Positions 50,556 through 62,274 of a DNA stretch of 64,000 nt are shown piece after piece. Numbering within the stretch: the first letter of the stretch is position 1; each line of letters opens with the position of its first letter. Made by a program: the position numbers and the translations under genes. The DNA is from Myxococcales bacterium (lineage in GTDB: Bacteria; Myxococcota_A; UBA9042; JABWCM01), in the NCBI GenBank assembly GCA_013360285.1, contig JABWCM010000011.1, positions 1 to 64,000 on the forward strand, read 5' to 3'. Under the pieces are notes generated by a model. That model saw nothing but the letters and a program-made list of their open reading frames with translations, was not told where the DNA came from and did no database searches.

Positions 50556-50646
50556 TTTCCTACTCCAGACCCCCTATCCGACCCTAACCCACCCGATGTG
50601 GTTTGTGCCACATTCCCCCGTTGCGCCCCAATGGTCCAAGCGGTAG

Positions 50647-52005
<1,359 letters not shown>

Positions 52006-52074
52006 AGTTTAGCTATTCGTTTGTTTACATTAAATGCAACTCATCGCTGTCGAAAGGGTTGAGGTAAACCGCCA

Positions 52075-52863
52075 ATGGAAACCAATGATACGATCGGGGT
52101 TGTATTATCCCAGCAAAATAACGGTGTGTTGACGTTGACCATCAATCGGCCGGATCGCCGTAATGCCTTGTCCGATGAAGTGGTTGGGGCGTTGAAAGCG
52201 GCCGTCGAATCTGCACGTGTGGATCCAACTGTGCGTGTCATTGTGATTACGGGTTCCGGCGACCGGGCGTTTTGCGCCGGCGGAGATTTAAGCCCGGGCA
52301 GCGGCGGTTTGTTGCAGCGCCATGACCAACGCGGCGGTTTTGTAGAGTTGTTACAAGCACTCTGGCGGGTCGGTAAACCGACGGTGGCCCGCGTAAACGG
52401 GCATGCGTTGGGCGGAGGGTTCGGACTGGTGTTGGCATGCGATTTGGCGGTTGCAACTGATTCTGCGGTGCTCGGAACGCCGGAAATCGATGTGGGGTTG
52501 TTTCCCATGATGATCATGGCGCTTATCCACCGTTCGTTGCCGCCAAAACGGACGTTGGAGATGATGTTGATGGGTCGGCGAATCGGTGCGGCCCAGGCGT
52601 ACGATTGGGGGCTCGTCAACGCCGTGGTTCCTGCATCGGAATTGGATACCCAAGTTGCTGAAATCACGACGCGCCTTTGTTCGGTGAGCCCGGCGATTCT
52701 TCGTTTGGGGCTCGAATCGTATCACACCATGGCCGACATGCATCAAGACGAAGCGCTTCGATTTTTGCAAAGCCAATTGACGATCAACACGTTATGCGAC
52801 GATGCCGCCGAAGGGGTGGGCGCGTTTTTGGCGAAACGGCCACCGGAATGGAAGGGGAGATAA
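52075..52863 (+). CDS. Enoyl-CoA hydratase/isomerase family protein
   Basis: LTLTINRPDRRNALSDEVVGAL; GDRAFCAGGDLSPG; RVNGHALGGGFGLVLACDLAVATDSAVLGTPEIDVGLFP. Confidence 0.93.
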   Translation: METNDTIGVVLSQQNNGVLTLTINRPDRRNALSDEVVGALKAAVESARVDPTVRVIVITGSGDRAFCAGGDLSPGSGGLLQRHDQRGGFVELLQALWRVGKPTVARVNGHALGGGFGLVLACDLAVATDSAVLGTPEIDVGLFPMMIMALIHRSLPPKRTLEMMLMGRRIGAAQAYDWGLVNAVVPASELDTQVAEITTRLCSVSPAILRLGLESYHTMADMHQDEALRFLQSQLTINTLCDDAAEGVGAFLAKRPPEWKGR

Positions 52864-53000
52864 ATCCACCGGGGTCGGTTTGTGGATGGCAACGATCCGA
52901 TGTTGTCATTTGCCGCGTGAAAAGCGATTGCGGCAAAAAAAAACTTCACTTAAAATTAGCCGCTGTTTTGGGGGAAACCTTTCAAATCTGGGAGTTTTGG

Positions 53001-53453
53001 ATGCGAGCGTTTGGAATGACACGAAGTTATGTTGCTGGTTTGTTCATTTTGGGTTTGGTTTTGCCCACCGGATGCAAAAAAGAGGAACCGAAACCCGAAA
53101 GTAGCCCCGCTGTAGAGGCTACAAAACCCGAAGAAAAGGCCGAAACGCCGACCGAACCCCCTCCCGCTGCTGAGCCCGAGGCAACTCCAAAACCGACCGA
53201 AGAGGTCGCGGCCGAAAAACCGGACGCCGGCAACAAAAAAGACAAACTCGCCACCGCGTTTGCCGAGCTGTATTGTGCCCAACGCCGTAACGATGCGACC
53301 AATCTGTTGGAGCTCTACAAAAAACACGGTTTTGAATCACCGGCGGTTTTTTCCAAAGAATGGGACAAAACCGCAACCGATGATTCCGAGTGGGCGGAAA
53401 CCGTTGTTTCCGGGGCTATGGCGTCGGATTGTGCGCCGCCGGCAAACCCATAG
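53001..53453 (+). CDS. Small Pro/Glu-rich lipoprotein with YCAQRR domain
   Basis: Lipobox LPTGCKKEE; C-term FAELYCAQRRNDATNLLELYKKHGFESPAVFSKEWDKTA. Confidence 0.72.
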   Translation: MRAFGMTRSYVAGLFILGLVLPTGCKKEEPKPESSPAVEATKPEEKAETPTEPPPAAEPEATPKPTEEVAAEKPDAGNKKDKLATAFAELYCAQRRNDATNLLELYKKHGFESPAVFSKEWDKTATDDSEWAETVVSGAMASDCAPPANP

Positions 53454-53471
53454 GTGGTAACAAACTCAGAG

Positions 53472-53631
53472 AGTTTGTGAAAAAATAGCTGAACGGACTT
53501 GGACGGATGCTTTTGTCCCCGCTGCCCAGAAAAAAACCTGCGCCATATTCCCGATATGACTCGGTTTTTTTTCCGGGCATCGGGACCAAAATCCTCGCGT
53601 CCAAATCCGTCCCCATATTTTTTCACAAACT
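53472..53631 (+). mobile_element. MITE-like inverted-repeat element, copy G (160 bp)
   Basis: Perfect 17-bp arms gagtttgtgaaaaaata (53471-53487) / tattttttcacaaactc (53616-53632); core ctgcgccatattcccgatatgactcgg; overlaps the comEC stop codon. Confidence 0.85.
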
Positions 53632-56027
53632 CAATCCCCGTCGTTTTTCCAAAGCCGTACCCCGTCGGATTCCAGGGTGACCGCGCCGTCTACGTCGGTT
53701 CGGAGCACTTCTGTCCCATGTTGTTTCCATCGTGTGAGCACCTCTTCGTCCGGCAAACCGTGGGCTCCGTGTTGATTACAGGACACGATTGCCAACGATG
53801 CTCCGGTTGCCCGAATAAACGCGGTGGAACTGGATGTTTTGGATCCGTGGTGGGCTACCTTGACAACATCTGCCGTTAACTTACCCGGATCATGAAGCAA
53901 CCATTCTTCCCCTGCTTGCTCGATATCCCCCGTAAACAAAAACCGATGTCGACCGTAGCCGATTCGCAGCACCAAAGACCGGTTGTTTTCGGACCAATTT
54001 GCAGTCCGGGTTGAATCAGGTGGAGCCAACGTCTCGATTGTGCACTCCCCCAGGCCAAACCGGGGATCCAACGTTGCTGCAAAAGGGTCGAGCCCTCGGA
54101 AAATCGCCGTACTAAGCAGCACCCATTGCAGGGGCGACGCGGTAAGTTGCCCATTCCACCACAGATGCTCGACATCGCGCCTTTGTAATACTGTTACCAA
54201 ACCACCGATGTGGTCCAAATCGGCGTGGGTGTTGACAACCGCAGACAAAGACGAGATTCCGAGTGCATGCAACGACGGCACAACCGCGTATCGACCCATT
54301 CCCGTGGGGTCGCGATGGGTACCGCCGGCATCGATCACGATGGGTGCTGCGCCGGGGCACTCGACGATGGCTGCATCCCCATGACCGACATCCAGATAGG
54401 TGATTCGAAGTCTGTCGATGGGTTTGGATTGAAAAACGAGCCAAATGACCCCAACGATACATACAACCCACGCAGTCAATCGAATACTTCGATGGCGATC
54501 GGTCCCCGAAAGCACAACGAACACCGCGATGGTGGTCAATAACAACCACACACCGCTGGGGCGGCCTACCACCATGGTTTCCGACAAAAAAATCAACCGG
54601 TCCAACAATCCAAACAACCCGCCGTTGGCCCACTCAATCAGTTGCAGACCTACCGATTCACCCCAAGGCCACCCAATCAATACAAAGGTCAATCCCAATA
54701 CCGAGCACGGCATCCAAAACAGGGTCACATAGGGTACGACGACCGCGTTGATGAGCGGGGCGCCGAGTGAAACAAAACCAAAATGATAAATCGATATCGG
54801 TGCGGTGGCGATCCATGCCGCAAAGCAGGAACACAGTGTTCCCAAGACCCAGCGTCGTATTCGATTTTGATGGGCGTCGTCCCAGCCGAGTTTCTGATAA
54901 AGAAATGACACGGTTGGCGCCGAGATCAAAAGGCCAAAGACGGCCGCAAAACTCAGTTGGAACGACGCCCCCCACACTTCCGCCGGCTCCCAGATGGCAA
55001 TGGTCAAAGCGGCCGCGGCCCACCAAGATAAGGTGTCGTGATCGTGATCCCGTAAAGCGGCCCATGCGAGCAACGCGATCATACAGCAGGCCCGAACCGT
55101 AGGGATATGAGAACCAGTCAACAGGGTAAACAGGATACATCCAATGGTTGTGACCACCCAGGCCAACTTGTTGGCGGTACCGCGTAACAACAATCCGGTA
55201 AACCGGTTCAAGAGTCGTCGACAACAAAAAAAGAGCAGCATGGCGACCCAGGCCATGTGTAATCCGGAAATCGCCAACAGGTGGGACGTGCCGGTGTCGG
55301 CGAATCGATCGCGTAATTCCGGGGTGATGTCACGAGCGGCACCGAGCAACATGGCGATGGTGACCGAATAAGCATCCGCCGACAAACCTTGGTGTAATCG
55401 TTGAATCAATCCGGTCCGTGCGCTGTGCCCACACCTGTCCGAGTCACCATCGGCATAACAAACCAGACCGGTGGTCGTGTCGACACCGATTCCGACTTTG
55501 GGGTTGGCATAGGGATTGCCAAGAAAACCTGGATTGGTCTGCTGGTTTGGCAACAGGGGGTGTCCAAGAAACAGCACCCGGCTTTGAGGTTGGGCATCAG
55601 GAAGATCGCCGTGGCCGTACAACACGACGTTTTGGTTGGGAAAACCGACATCATTCCAGACGACGGTAGCGTCGACACTCCAGCCGTCGTTTGTTCGTGG
55701 GTCGAAGTCTCCGGTTAATATGGCAACAAATCGGCCGGTGGGCCAAGGTTCCGCCCGTGGGGCATCGGGCTCCGAGTCGGCAGGTGACGGCACCCAAACC
55801 CAAGCCGTAAAGGTGGCCAACCCAAACGCCAGAGGAATCACGATCATGTGGGGACGACGGTACCAGACGGCAACCAAGGCGACATAGGCTGTCAGCAAGA
55901 TCCACAAAAACACCACGACGGTGTAAAGAACCCAACTGGTTTCAGCAACATATAAACTACCCAAAAAGGTGAATGTCACAGCCAACAGTGGACGTTTCCG
56001 AATCTGTTCAAACAACCCGCCGATCAT
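53631..56027 (-). CDS. comEC: ComEC/Rec2-family DNA internalisation protein
   Basis: DTGTSHLLAISGLHMAWVAMLLF; GSHIPTVRACCMIALLAWAALRDHDHD; metallo-beta-lactamase tail YLDVGHGDAAIVECPGAAPIVIDAGG...NTHADLDHIGG. Confidence 0.95.
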   Translation of the reverse strand: MIGGLFEQIRKRPLLAVTFTFLGSLYVAETSWVLYTVVVFLWILLTAYVALVAVWYRRPHMIVIPLAFGLATFTAWVWVPSPADSEPDAPRAEPWPTGRFVAILTGDFDPRTNDGWSVDATVVWNDVGFPNQNVVLYGHGDLPDAQPQSRVLFLGHPLLPNQQTNPGFLGNPYANPKVGIGVDTTTGLVCYADGDSDRCGHSARTGLIQRLHQGLSADAYSVTIAMLLGAARDITPELRDRFADTGTSHLLAISGLHMAWVAMLLFFCCRRLLNRFTGLLLRGTANKLAWVVTTIGCILFTLLTGSHIPTVRACCMIALLAWAALRDHDHDTLSWWAAAALTIAIWEPAEVWGASFQLSFAAVFGLLISAPTVSFLYQKLGWDDAHQNRIRRWVLGTLCSCFAAWIATAPISIYHFGFVSLGAPLINAVVVPYVTLFWMPCSVLGLTFVLIGWPWGESVGLQLIEWANGGLFGLLDRLIFLSETMVVGRPSGVWLLLTTIAVFVVLSGTDRHRSIRLTAWVVCIVGVIWLVFQSKPIDRLRITYLDVGHGDAAIVECPGAAPIVIDAGGTHRDPTGMGRYAVVPSLHALGISSLSAVVNTHADLDHIGGLVTVLQRRDVEHLWWNGQLTASPLQWVLLSTAIFRGLDPFAATLDPRFGLGECTIETLAPPDSTRTANWSENNRSLVLRIGYGRHRFLFTGDIEQAGEEWLLHDPGKLTADVVKVAHHGSKTSSSTAFIRATGASLAIVSCNQHGAHGLPDEEVLTRWKQHGTEVLRTDVDGAVTLESDGVRLWKNDGD

Positions 56028-56118
56028 CGGTTTAGCCTCCGCATAGTGATGGGGCATGCCAGCGTTCGAATCAGCGGTTTTTCGGTTGCCCCCAAGGTGT
56101 GTTATGGTCGCGCCCTGA

Positions 56119-56481
<363 letters not shown>

Positions 56482-56726
56482 CTCCAAATTCACTAATTTA
56501 AGCATCAACCATCGGAAGGACCTGGCACCACCTGGAGCTATGACAAGGATTTGACCGAACTGCCGCCATCGCCGTCGGCGGATTGGTTCAAAAAAATAGC
56601 GGCTTGCCCGATAAAAAAATATTTTCGCAATCAATGTGACATAATTTGGAAACATTCTTCAGGTGAAGTGTGCCTCGTTCGACGCTGAAAATGGTTTTGG
56701 CGTGATTTCAACGATGAGGTGACAAG

Positions 56727-58142
56727 ATGAGGACTCCGCAGGATGTATTGGCGTTTGCCAAAGAACATGGCTGTCAGATGGTGGATTTAAAATTTCTTGA
56801 TTTTGTTGGCATGTGGCAACATTTAACCGTGCCGATCAGCGAGTTCGACGAAGGGCGATTTGAAGATGGATTCGGATTCGATGGGTCGTCCATTCGGGGA
56901 TGGCAGCCGATTCATGCATCCGACATGTTGATGATTCCGGATCCAAGTACGGCGAAATTGGATCCGTTTCCGAAATATTCAACTCTGTCGCTGATTTGTG
57001 ATGTATTCGACCCGATTACCAAAGAGCCCTATTCGCGTGATCCACGGCATATCGCCAAAAAAGCGGTTGCGTTTTTGAAGTCGACCGGAATCGGAGACCA
57101 TGCTTATTTCGGCCCGGAAGCCGAGTTTTTTGTGTTTGATGATGTTCGGTTTGATCAAACCCGGCATTCGGCGTTTTACCATTTGGACTCCTCCGAAGGG
57201 CGGTGGAATACGGGTCGAGATGAGAAACCCAATCTCGGATACAAACCTCGATACAAAGAAGGATATTTTCCGGTTTCTCCCACCGACAGTTTGGTGGATT
57301 TACGCACCGAAATGTGCCTGGAACTTCAGAAGTTGGGGATTCAGGTCGAAGCGCAGCATCACGAAGTCGCGACAGCCGGTCAATGCGAAATCGATATGCG
57401 GTTTAGTGATCTTGTGACGATGGCCGACAATTTGATGTGGTTTAAGTATGTGATCAAAAACGTGGCACGTCGCAACAACAAAACGGTGACTTTTATGCCC
57501 AAGCCGTTGTTTGAAGAAAACGGCAGCGGAATGCACTGTCATCAGAGCATTTGGAAAGGGGACAAAAACCTGTTCGCCGGCGACACGTATGCCGGGCTCA
57601 GCGACATGGCAATGCATTATATCGGTGGGATTTTGAAACATGCACCGGCGATTTGTGCGCTCACCAATCCAACCACCAATTCTTACAAACGATTGGTTCC
57701 CGGTTACGAAGCGCCGGTCAATCTGGCTTATTCGAGCCGGAACCGGTCGGCGGCGATACGGATTCCGGTTGCGGTGTATTCGGCGAAAGCCCGAAGAATC
57801 GAATTTCGAACGCCCGATCCCTCGTGTAATGGGTATATGGCGTTTGCGGCGATGTTGATGGCGGGACTCGACGGTATTGAAAACCGGATCGATCCCGGCA
57901 AACCGCTGGACAAAGATATTTACGGGTTGTCGCCCGAAGAACTGAAAGATATTCCGAGTGTGCCGGGTTCGCTGGAGGGCGCATTGAACGCATTGCGTAA
58001 CGACCACGAGTTTTTGCTGCGCGGCAACGTGTTTACCGAAGATGCAATTGAGATGTGGGTAAACTACAAAATCCAGTCGGAAGTACGCCCGGTGCAGATG
58101 CGGCCGGTTCCTTATGAATTTGCGTTGTATTACGATATCTAA
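56727..58142 (+). CDS. glnA: Type I glutamine synthetase
   Basis: [81 protein letters not shown]. Confidence 0.98.
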   Translation: MRTPQDVLAFAKEHGCQMVDLKFLDFVGMWQHLTVPISEFDEGRFEDGFGFDGSSIRGWQPIHASDMLMIPDPSTAKLDPFPKYSTLSLICDVFDPITKEPYSRDPRHIAKKAVAFLKSTGIGDHAYFGPEAEFFVFDDVRFDQTRHSAFYHLDSSEGRWNTGRDEKPNLGYKPRYKEGYFPVSPTDSLVDLRTEMCLELQKLGIQVEAQHHEVATAGQCEIDMRFSDLVTMADNLMWFKYVIKNVARRNNKTVTFMPKPLFEENGSGMHCHQSIWKGDKNLFAGDTYAGLSDMAMHYIGGILKHAPAICALTNPTTNSYKRLVPGYEAPVNLAYSSRNRSAAIRIPVAVYSAKARRIEFRTPDPSCNGYMAFAAMLMAGLDGIENRIDPGKPLDKDIYGLSPEELKDIPSVPGSLEGALNALRNDHEFLLRGNVFTEDAIEMWVNYKIQSEVRPVQMRPVPYEFALYYDI

Positions 58143-58469
58143 CCGACCCCCAATCGACCCTTAAGTTACGAAATTCCTGCCGATCTGACTCGTCCAGCCC
58201 ACGTCTCCACTTCTCTGCGGCAATCAATTCAATTTTCGGCCCTGTTGTGGTCCAAGGGGCGTCTTTGTTCGTTCGAAGCGATGGTTGACGTTTACCTGGT
58301 CAGTGGCCAATTGTTGGGCAGTTTAAAAAATGGTGATGGAGATTGGGCGACTTGCGGCCTTAGTCCACCGCTGTGGGTGTTTGTTGGCTCGGGCGAAGTG
58401 ATTATCCCGTGAATCGGGCGAAGGGCGAAAGTGGGGCGGAAGAGATGGCATTGTCAATTATTACAACAC

Positions 58470-59600
58470 ATTAAGGCGACGTAGCGGCGAGGCAGAAAAC
58501 TTGGCACACAACCTGCAATAGTGTTTTTACGCGAGGCGCTGGATGAATAAACCAGCCAAGCAACCCAGGCCTAAAGTCACTAAACAGCTAATCCCTGTTC
58601 ATTAGATCGGCCAAAAACATCAAGAGGGCCGGCAATCTCGAGAGAGATAAGCCAAACTCCCAGTACGACATACTCTGAATGACACACGTCACCTGATCAC
58701 CGCAGCAGCAATGTTGTGGCTGAAGAAGTGTCGATAAAGTCAGTTGAATCCCATGTGAACCGTAAGGTCGTGTGTGTGTTCATCTCGAAAGAGGAGAGGA
58801 TCGTCCACGAAGGTGGAACCAAGGCTGGAGTGAGAATTCCCTGAAGATGTGAACAACCAAGAAAGCATCGGGGTATTTGGGCGTCGCGGAAACGCGGCAC
58901 AATACCAACGGACTTTCCCACGGATGAAAGCCCTGAAGGCGCGGGTTCTCTGAAGCAATTCAGCGAACAAAAACGACAAGAGGGCAACACGCCAAAGATA
59001 ATGCGGCGGTGCTGTGTGAAAGGGAAAAGCTTTGAAGGGTAGAATCCCACGAGTGCTTGTCGAGTGAAACAAATCGACAACCAATGAAAAGAGAAAACCG
59101 TCACGAAGGAGAGAAACCTTGAAGGCGGAAAGGCGGCGGGCTAGGTAAACCCGAAGCCGATTTCGTAAGTCTTCGGACTCAGCGAACTCGATAAATGGAT
59201 TTTCATTGAGAATAGCGCTGTAGGGAAAAAAAACCTCATGAGAGGTGCTGTTCCAAAAACAGCAGGATCAAACGACCGGGAGTGTCGAAAGGCCCTCCGG
59301 TGGAATTTCACAATGGCCGTTGGTTTCCTTCGGACTTTGTCGAATCCAGTGTTCTCTGAAGTAGACGTAAGCTAGTGAGCGGATGACTCCTTGGAATACA
59401 GGGAAGACCTGCTTGTCGAAATACCTCAAGGCCGGGTCACTGCAAAGTGATAATGGCGTAGAGGGAGTGTCAACCAATACTACACTACGACAAGCAGATA
59501 GAATACGCTGAGTAGCAACCTAACTGCATGAGAGGACAGGACAACACGGTGACGTGTACCGTCCAGCACGTTTGATACGTATCCCTCTGAAGAGGAATTT
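58470..59600 (+). ncRNA. Candidate large structured non-coding RNA, class unassigned; boundaries approximate
   Basis: No plausible CDS on +; many local stems: GCTGG/CCAGC 58538-58556, ATCTC-GAGA-GAGAT, CTC-GAAA-GAG, CGCG-GAAA-CGCG, CTGAA-GCAA-TTCAG, TTGTCGA/TCGACAA, CCGAAG/CTTCGG, GCTGTT/AACAGC, TCAC/GTGA, and a perfect 10-bp long-range stem CTGCTTGTCG (59409-59418) / CGACAAGCAG (59488-59497). Confidence 0.6.
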
Positions 59601-59613
59601 CGGGTTTGTTTGG

Positions 59614-60777
59614 TCATGTGTTCTTCAGCGTCTCGCTTTTTTTTTTGCCAAATTCCAAAACAAGTGGTGCCGGACCGATATCGCCAACCAACTGTTCATC
59701 GTTGTAGATAAGACATCTTTGTTCAGTGATTTCCCAGCGATTGCCTTCCAACAACGTTTTACCCACATCATAAAAAAACACCCAGTCGAAATAAGCCGAG
59801 TCCACATTGCGGTCGAGCGCAAACGGGGTCAAGAAATCCGTATACGTGTTCTCGGAACCAGGGGCACCGTTGACGAACAGCACCTGGCGCCTGTCATCCC
59901 AATAAAGCCGGGTCAACGACAAGATATTCAACAGTATTGTGCGTGAACTGGTGTGGGTTTGCGCCAACTTCGTATCGATTTGTTGCGCATAAACGAAAGA
60001 TTCCGGGCAGTCGTAACGGCACGGAAACCAGCCAATATAATGGAAAAATGTCAGAGATAGGTTGTTCAACAATGGTTCAAAGTGGTCACTAGCCCGGGTG
60101 CTTTGACCAATGATGGAGTGGTTGCGGTAAATTCGATCGAGCGAGACATAAGCCTGAACACAACAGGATGGATAACCCAGTAAGTTACCAAGTTTTGTCA
60201 TCAGTTCCCGTTCCATGGTAGTATACGCATAGGCCAAAAGCTGTTGATCCAGTTCAACCGCTTGATGGAGTCGGTCGCGGTCCCAACCGATGTAGGTAAG
60301 CAATCGCTGATTTTCCGGAACACGGGAGTCGACGCGGAACACGTATGGGTCTTCGGGTTTGTGGTCGCCTTGATTCACCCTGTTTTCCCGGTGGGTACGG
60401 GCGTCGGAGTCACAAGTGTATCCGTCAAGCCAATCTTCGCTGATCGTAAGAGGATAACTGGCTGTAAACAATCCGGTTGTTTCAATTTGTTTCCGTGTGG
60501 ATTCCCATCTAGCGGCGGGTACAATTTCGCGGATCAGCGGTTTTAAGCCGAGTTGCAGTGCGGTCCACTCGCCGTCGTTGGCCCCCAACCCAACGTCGTG
60601 CCGAGTATTGGCAAATTTGCGATACAGTTTGTAGGTTGTTGGGTCGTTGAGATTCGTCATGGCAGCAAGCGTAGAGTTGTCTACGTGACCCCAATAGAGG
60701 TTTGCCGCAGCCTGGAGTTTGGAGGGTAAAAACTTCATCATGTCCTGTGTCTGGGATCGTAGCAGGACCTCCAGCAT
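59614..60777 (-). CDS. DUF483-like protein with paired Cys motifs
   Basis: LGNLLGYPSCCVQAYV ... FFHYIGWFPCRYDCPESFVYAQQI. Confidence 0.7.
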   Translation of the reverse strand: MLEVLLRSQTQDMMKFLPSKLQAAANLYWGHVDNSTLAAMTNLNDPTTYKLYRKFANTRHDVGLGANDGEWTALQLGLKPLIREIVPAARWESTRKQIETTGLFTASYPLTISEDWLDGYTCDSDARTHRENRVNQGDHKPEDPYVFRVDSRVPENQRLLTYIGWDRDRLHQAVELDQQLLAYAYTTMERELMTKLGNLLGYPSCCVQAYVSLDRIYRNHSIIGQSTRASDHFEPLLNNLSLTFFHYIGWFPCRYDCPESFVYAQQIDTKLAQTHTSSRTILLNILSLTRLYWDDRRQVLFVNGAPGSENTYTDFLTPFALDRNVDSAYFDWVFFYDVGKTLLEGNRWEITEQRCLIYNDEQLVGDIGPAPLVLEFGKKKSETLKNT

Positions 60778-60834
60778 GTTTCCGACATGTTGTCATACTT
60801 TGGCGGGCCTCGTCGACTATGAGCGGAGGTTTTT

Positions 60835-61650
60835 GTGCCGGAATTACCCGAGGTAGAAATTTACCGACAGAATATGGTTGCCTGGTTGGGGGATGACGTG
60901 GTCTCTGGGGCGGTGATAGTCGACCCCACGTTGGTTGTGACCCACAATGTGGCGATAGTGGAACGGGACGTGGCCGGATTGCGGGCGGAGTCATTACGCC
61001 GAATCGGCAAATTTCTGATTTGGACAACCGGCGCGGGATCGGCTTTGGTGACTCACTTAAGGATGACGGGGAAATGGGTTCCGCAATCACCCGGAGATCC
61101 TACTCGGTTTGTTCGGGCCAAGTTAGTGGCCCATTCCGGAAAGGAGCTGGCGTTTGTCGATGCCCGACGATTGGGGCAATGGTGGTGGGGGCGGTATCAC
61201 GACGTGTTCCACATGTGTGGGGTCGCGGAATTTGGACCCGATTTATTGGATGCCGACCTGACGGCCGAGCGGCTCCATGACAGGCTCCGCGGGTCACGTC
61301 GCAACATCAAACAGGTGCTGATGGACCAAGGGGTGCTTGCCGGTGTGGGCAACATCATTGCGTCCGAAGGGTGTTTTCGGGCACGGGTCCATCCGGCGGC
61401 CATTGCCGGCGAATTGTCGCTGGACGTTGTTGCTGCACTTTTACGGGAAATTCGAGCCCATTGTGCCGAAGTTATTCGCGATAATGTAGGTGAGCCGGTC
61501 ACTTACCAAGGGGAGCCGGGTGCGGTCAATTCCTTTCTGGTATATGGAAGGGACAATCAACCGTGTTCGTTTTGTCAACAATCGATTCGCCGCGTTGTGA
61601 TGGGGGGAAGATCAACCTATTTTTGCCCCCAGTGCCAGTCGCTCACTTAA
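60835..61650 (+). CDS. mutM: Formamidopyrimidine-DNA glycosylase
   Basis: PELPEVEIYRQNM; LVTHLRMTGKW; MDQGVLAGVGNIIASEGCFRARVHP; C-term zinc finger CSFCQQSIRRVVMGGRSTYFCPQCQ. GTG start. Confidence 0.95.
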   Translation: MPELPEVEIYRQNMVAWLGDDVVSGAVIVDPTLVVTHNVAIVERDVAGLRAESLRRIGKFLIWTTGAGSALVTHLRMTGKWVPQSPGDPTRFVRAKLVAHSGKELAFVDARRLGQWWWGRYHDVFHMCGVAEFGPDLLDADLTAERLHDRLRGSRRNIKQVLMDQGVLAGVGNIIASEGCFRARVHPAAIAGELSLDVVAALLREIRAHCAEVIRDNVGEPVTYQGEPGAVNSFLVYGRDNQPCSFCQQSIRRVVMGGRSTYFCPQCQSLT

Positions 61651-61689
61651 CAAAAGCGCATGGCGGAATCGGTTGGTAAGTGAGGGGGG

Positions 61690-62274
61690 TCACTCCACAC
61701 CGGTGAGCATTCGGCGGTAATTCCACGCCGGAGACCAGCCGGCGTCCCGATCGATAATTCGGCCTTGGCGGTTGAGCACATAGGTGGTTGGAAACTGGCG
61801 GATTTGCATCTGACGCCCAACCTGGTCGTCGCCAAGATAAACCGGATACCGTACCCCTTCCGCTTTCACAAACGCAGCAACTTCTTCGGGGCTGCCGTCG
61901 AGGGCGACTGCAACCAGCGCTGCATTTGCCGGCAAATCGTCATGGAGACTGTTAAGCTGCCGCACTTCCATTTTGCATACACCGCACCACGGCGCCCAAA
62001 AATGCAGCAATACGGCTTTTCCGCGAAAGTCGGCGATGGATTTTCCCACTCCGTCCGGTGTGCGTATCAGAAATGGTTCGACTAACGTTCCGTCGGTCGG
62101 AAGTAAATCCTTTGAATTCCACCATTTTATCGCGACCAACCCGATGACCATCAATACCGCCAAAATAATGATTTCTCGTACAAAACGAAACAGCAAACCC
62201 AGCATTTTGTGGTGGCGTTTGGGCAAGGGTGCGGCCGGCTCCGGCACGTCGGGCAGTGTTTTTCTCTCGGTCAT
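61690..62274 (-). CDS. TlpA-like thioredoxin-fold protein
   Basis: FRGKAVLLHFWAPWCGVCKMEVRQLNSLHDDL; one N-terminal TM; FPTTYVLNRQGRIIDRDAGW. Confidence 0.9.
   Translation of the reverse strand: MTERKTLPDVPEPAAPLPKRHHKMLGLLFRFVREIIILAVLMVIGLVAIKWWNSKDLLPTDGTLVEPFLIRTPDGVGKSIADFRGKAVLLHFWAPWCGVCKMEVRQLNSLHDDLPANAALVAVALDGSPEEVAAFVKAEGVRYPVYLGDDQVGRQMQIRQFPTTYVLNRQGRIIDRDAGWSPAWNYRRMLTGVE

Noticed and set aside
56482-56726. Sigma-54 promoter or riboswitch between glnB and glnA (ctggcaccacctggagc)
   Set aside because: A TGGCAC element is present but no -12 TTGC at the right spacing, and no riboswitch consensus recognised.
58697-59104. 135-aa and 114-aa minus-strand ORFs in the glnA downstream gap
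   Set aside because: No recognisable domain, two overlapping frames, and the underlying sequence has RNA-like hairpin structure on +; probably antisense artefacts.
58470-59600. Group II intron, tmRNA or RNase P RNA assignment for the hairpin-rich region
   Set aside because: No domain V-like AGC/CGT hairpin, no tmRNA ends and no RNase P core recognised by eye; left unassigned pending covariance-model search.
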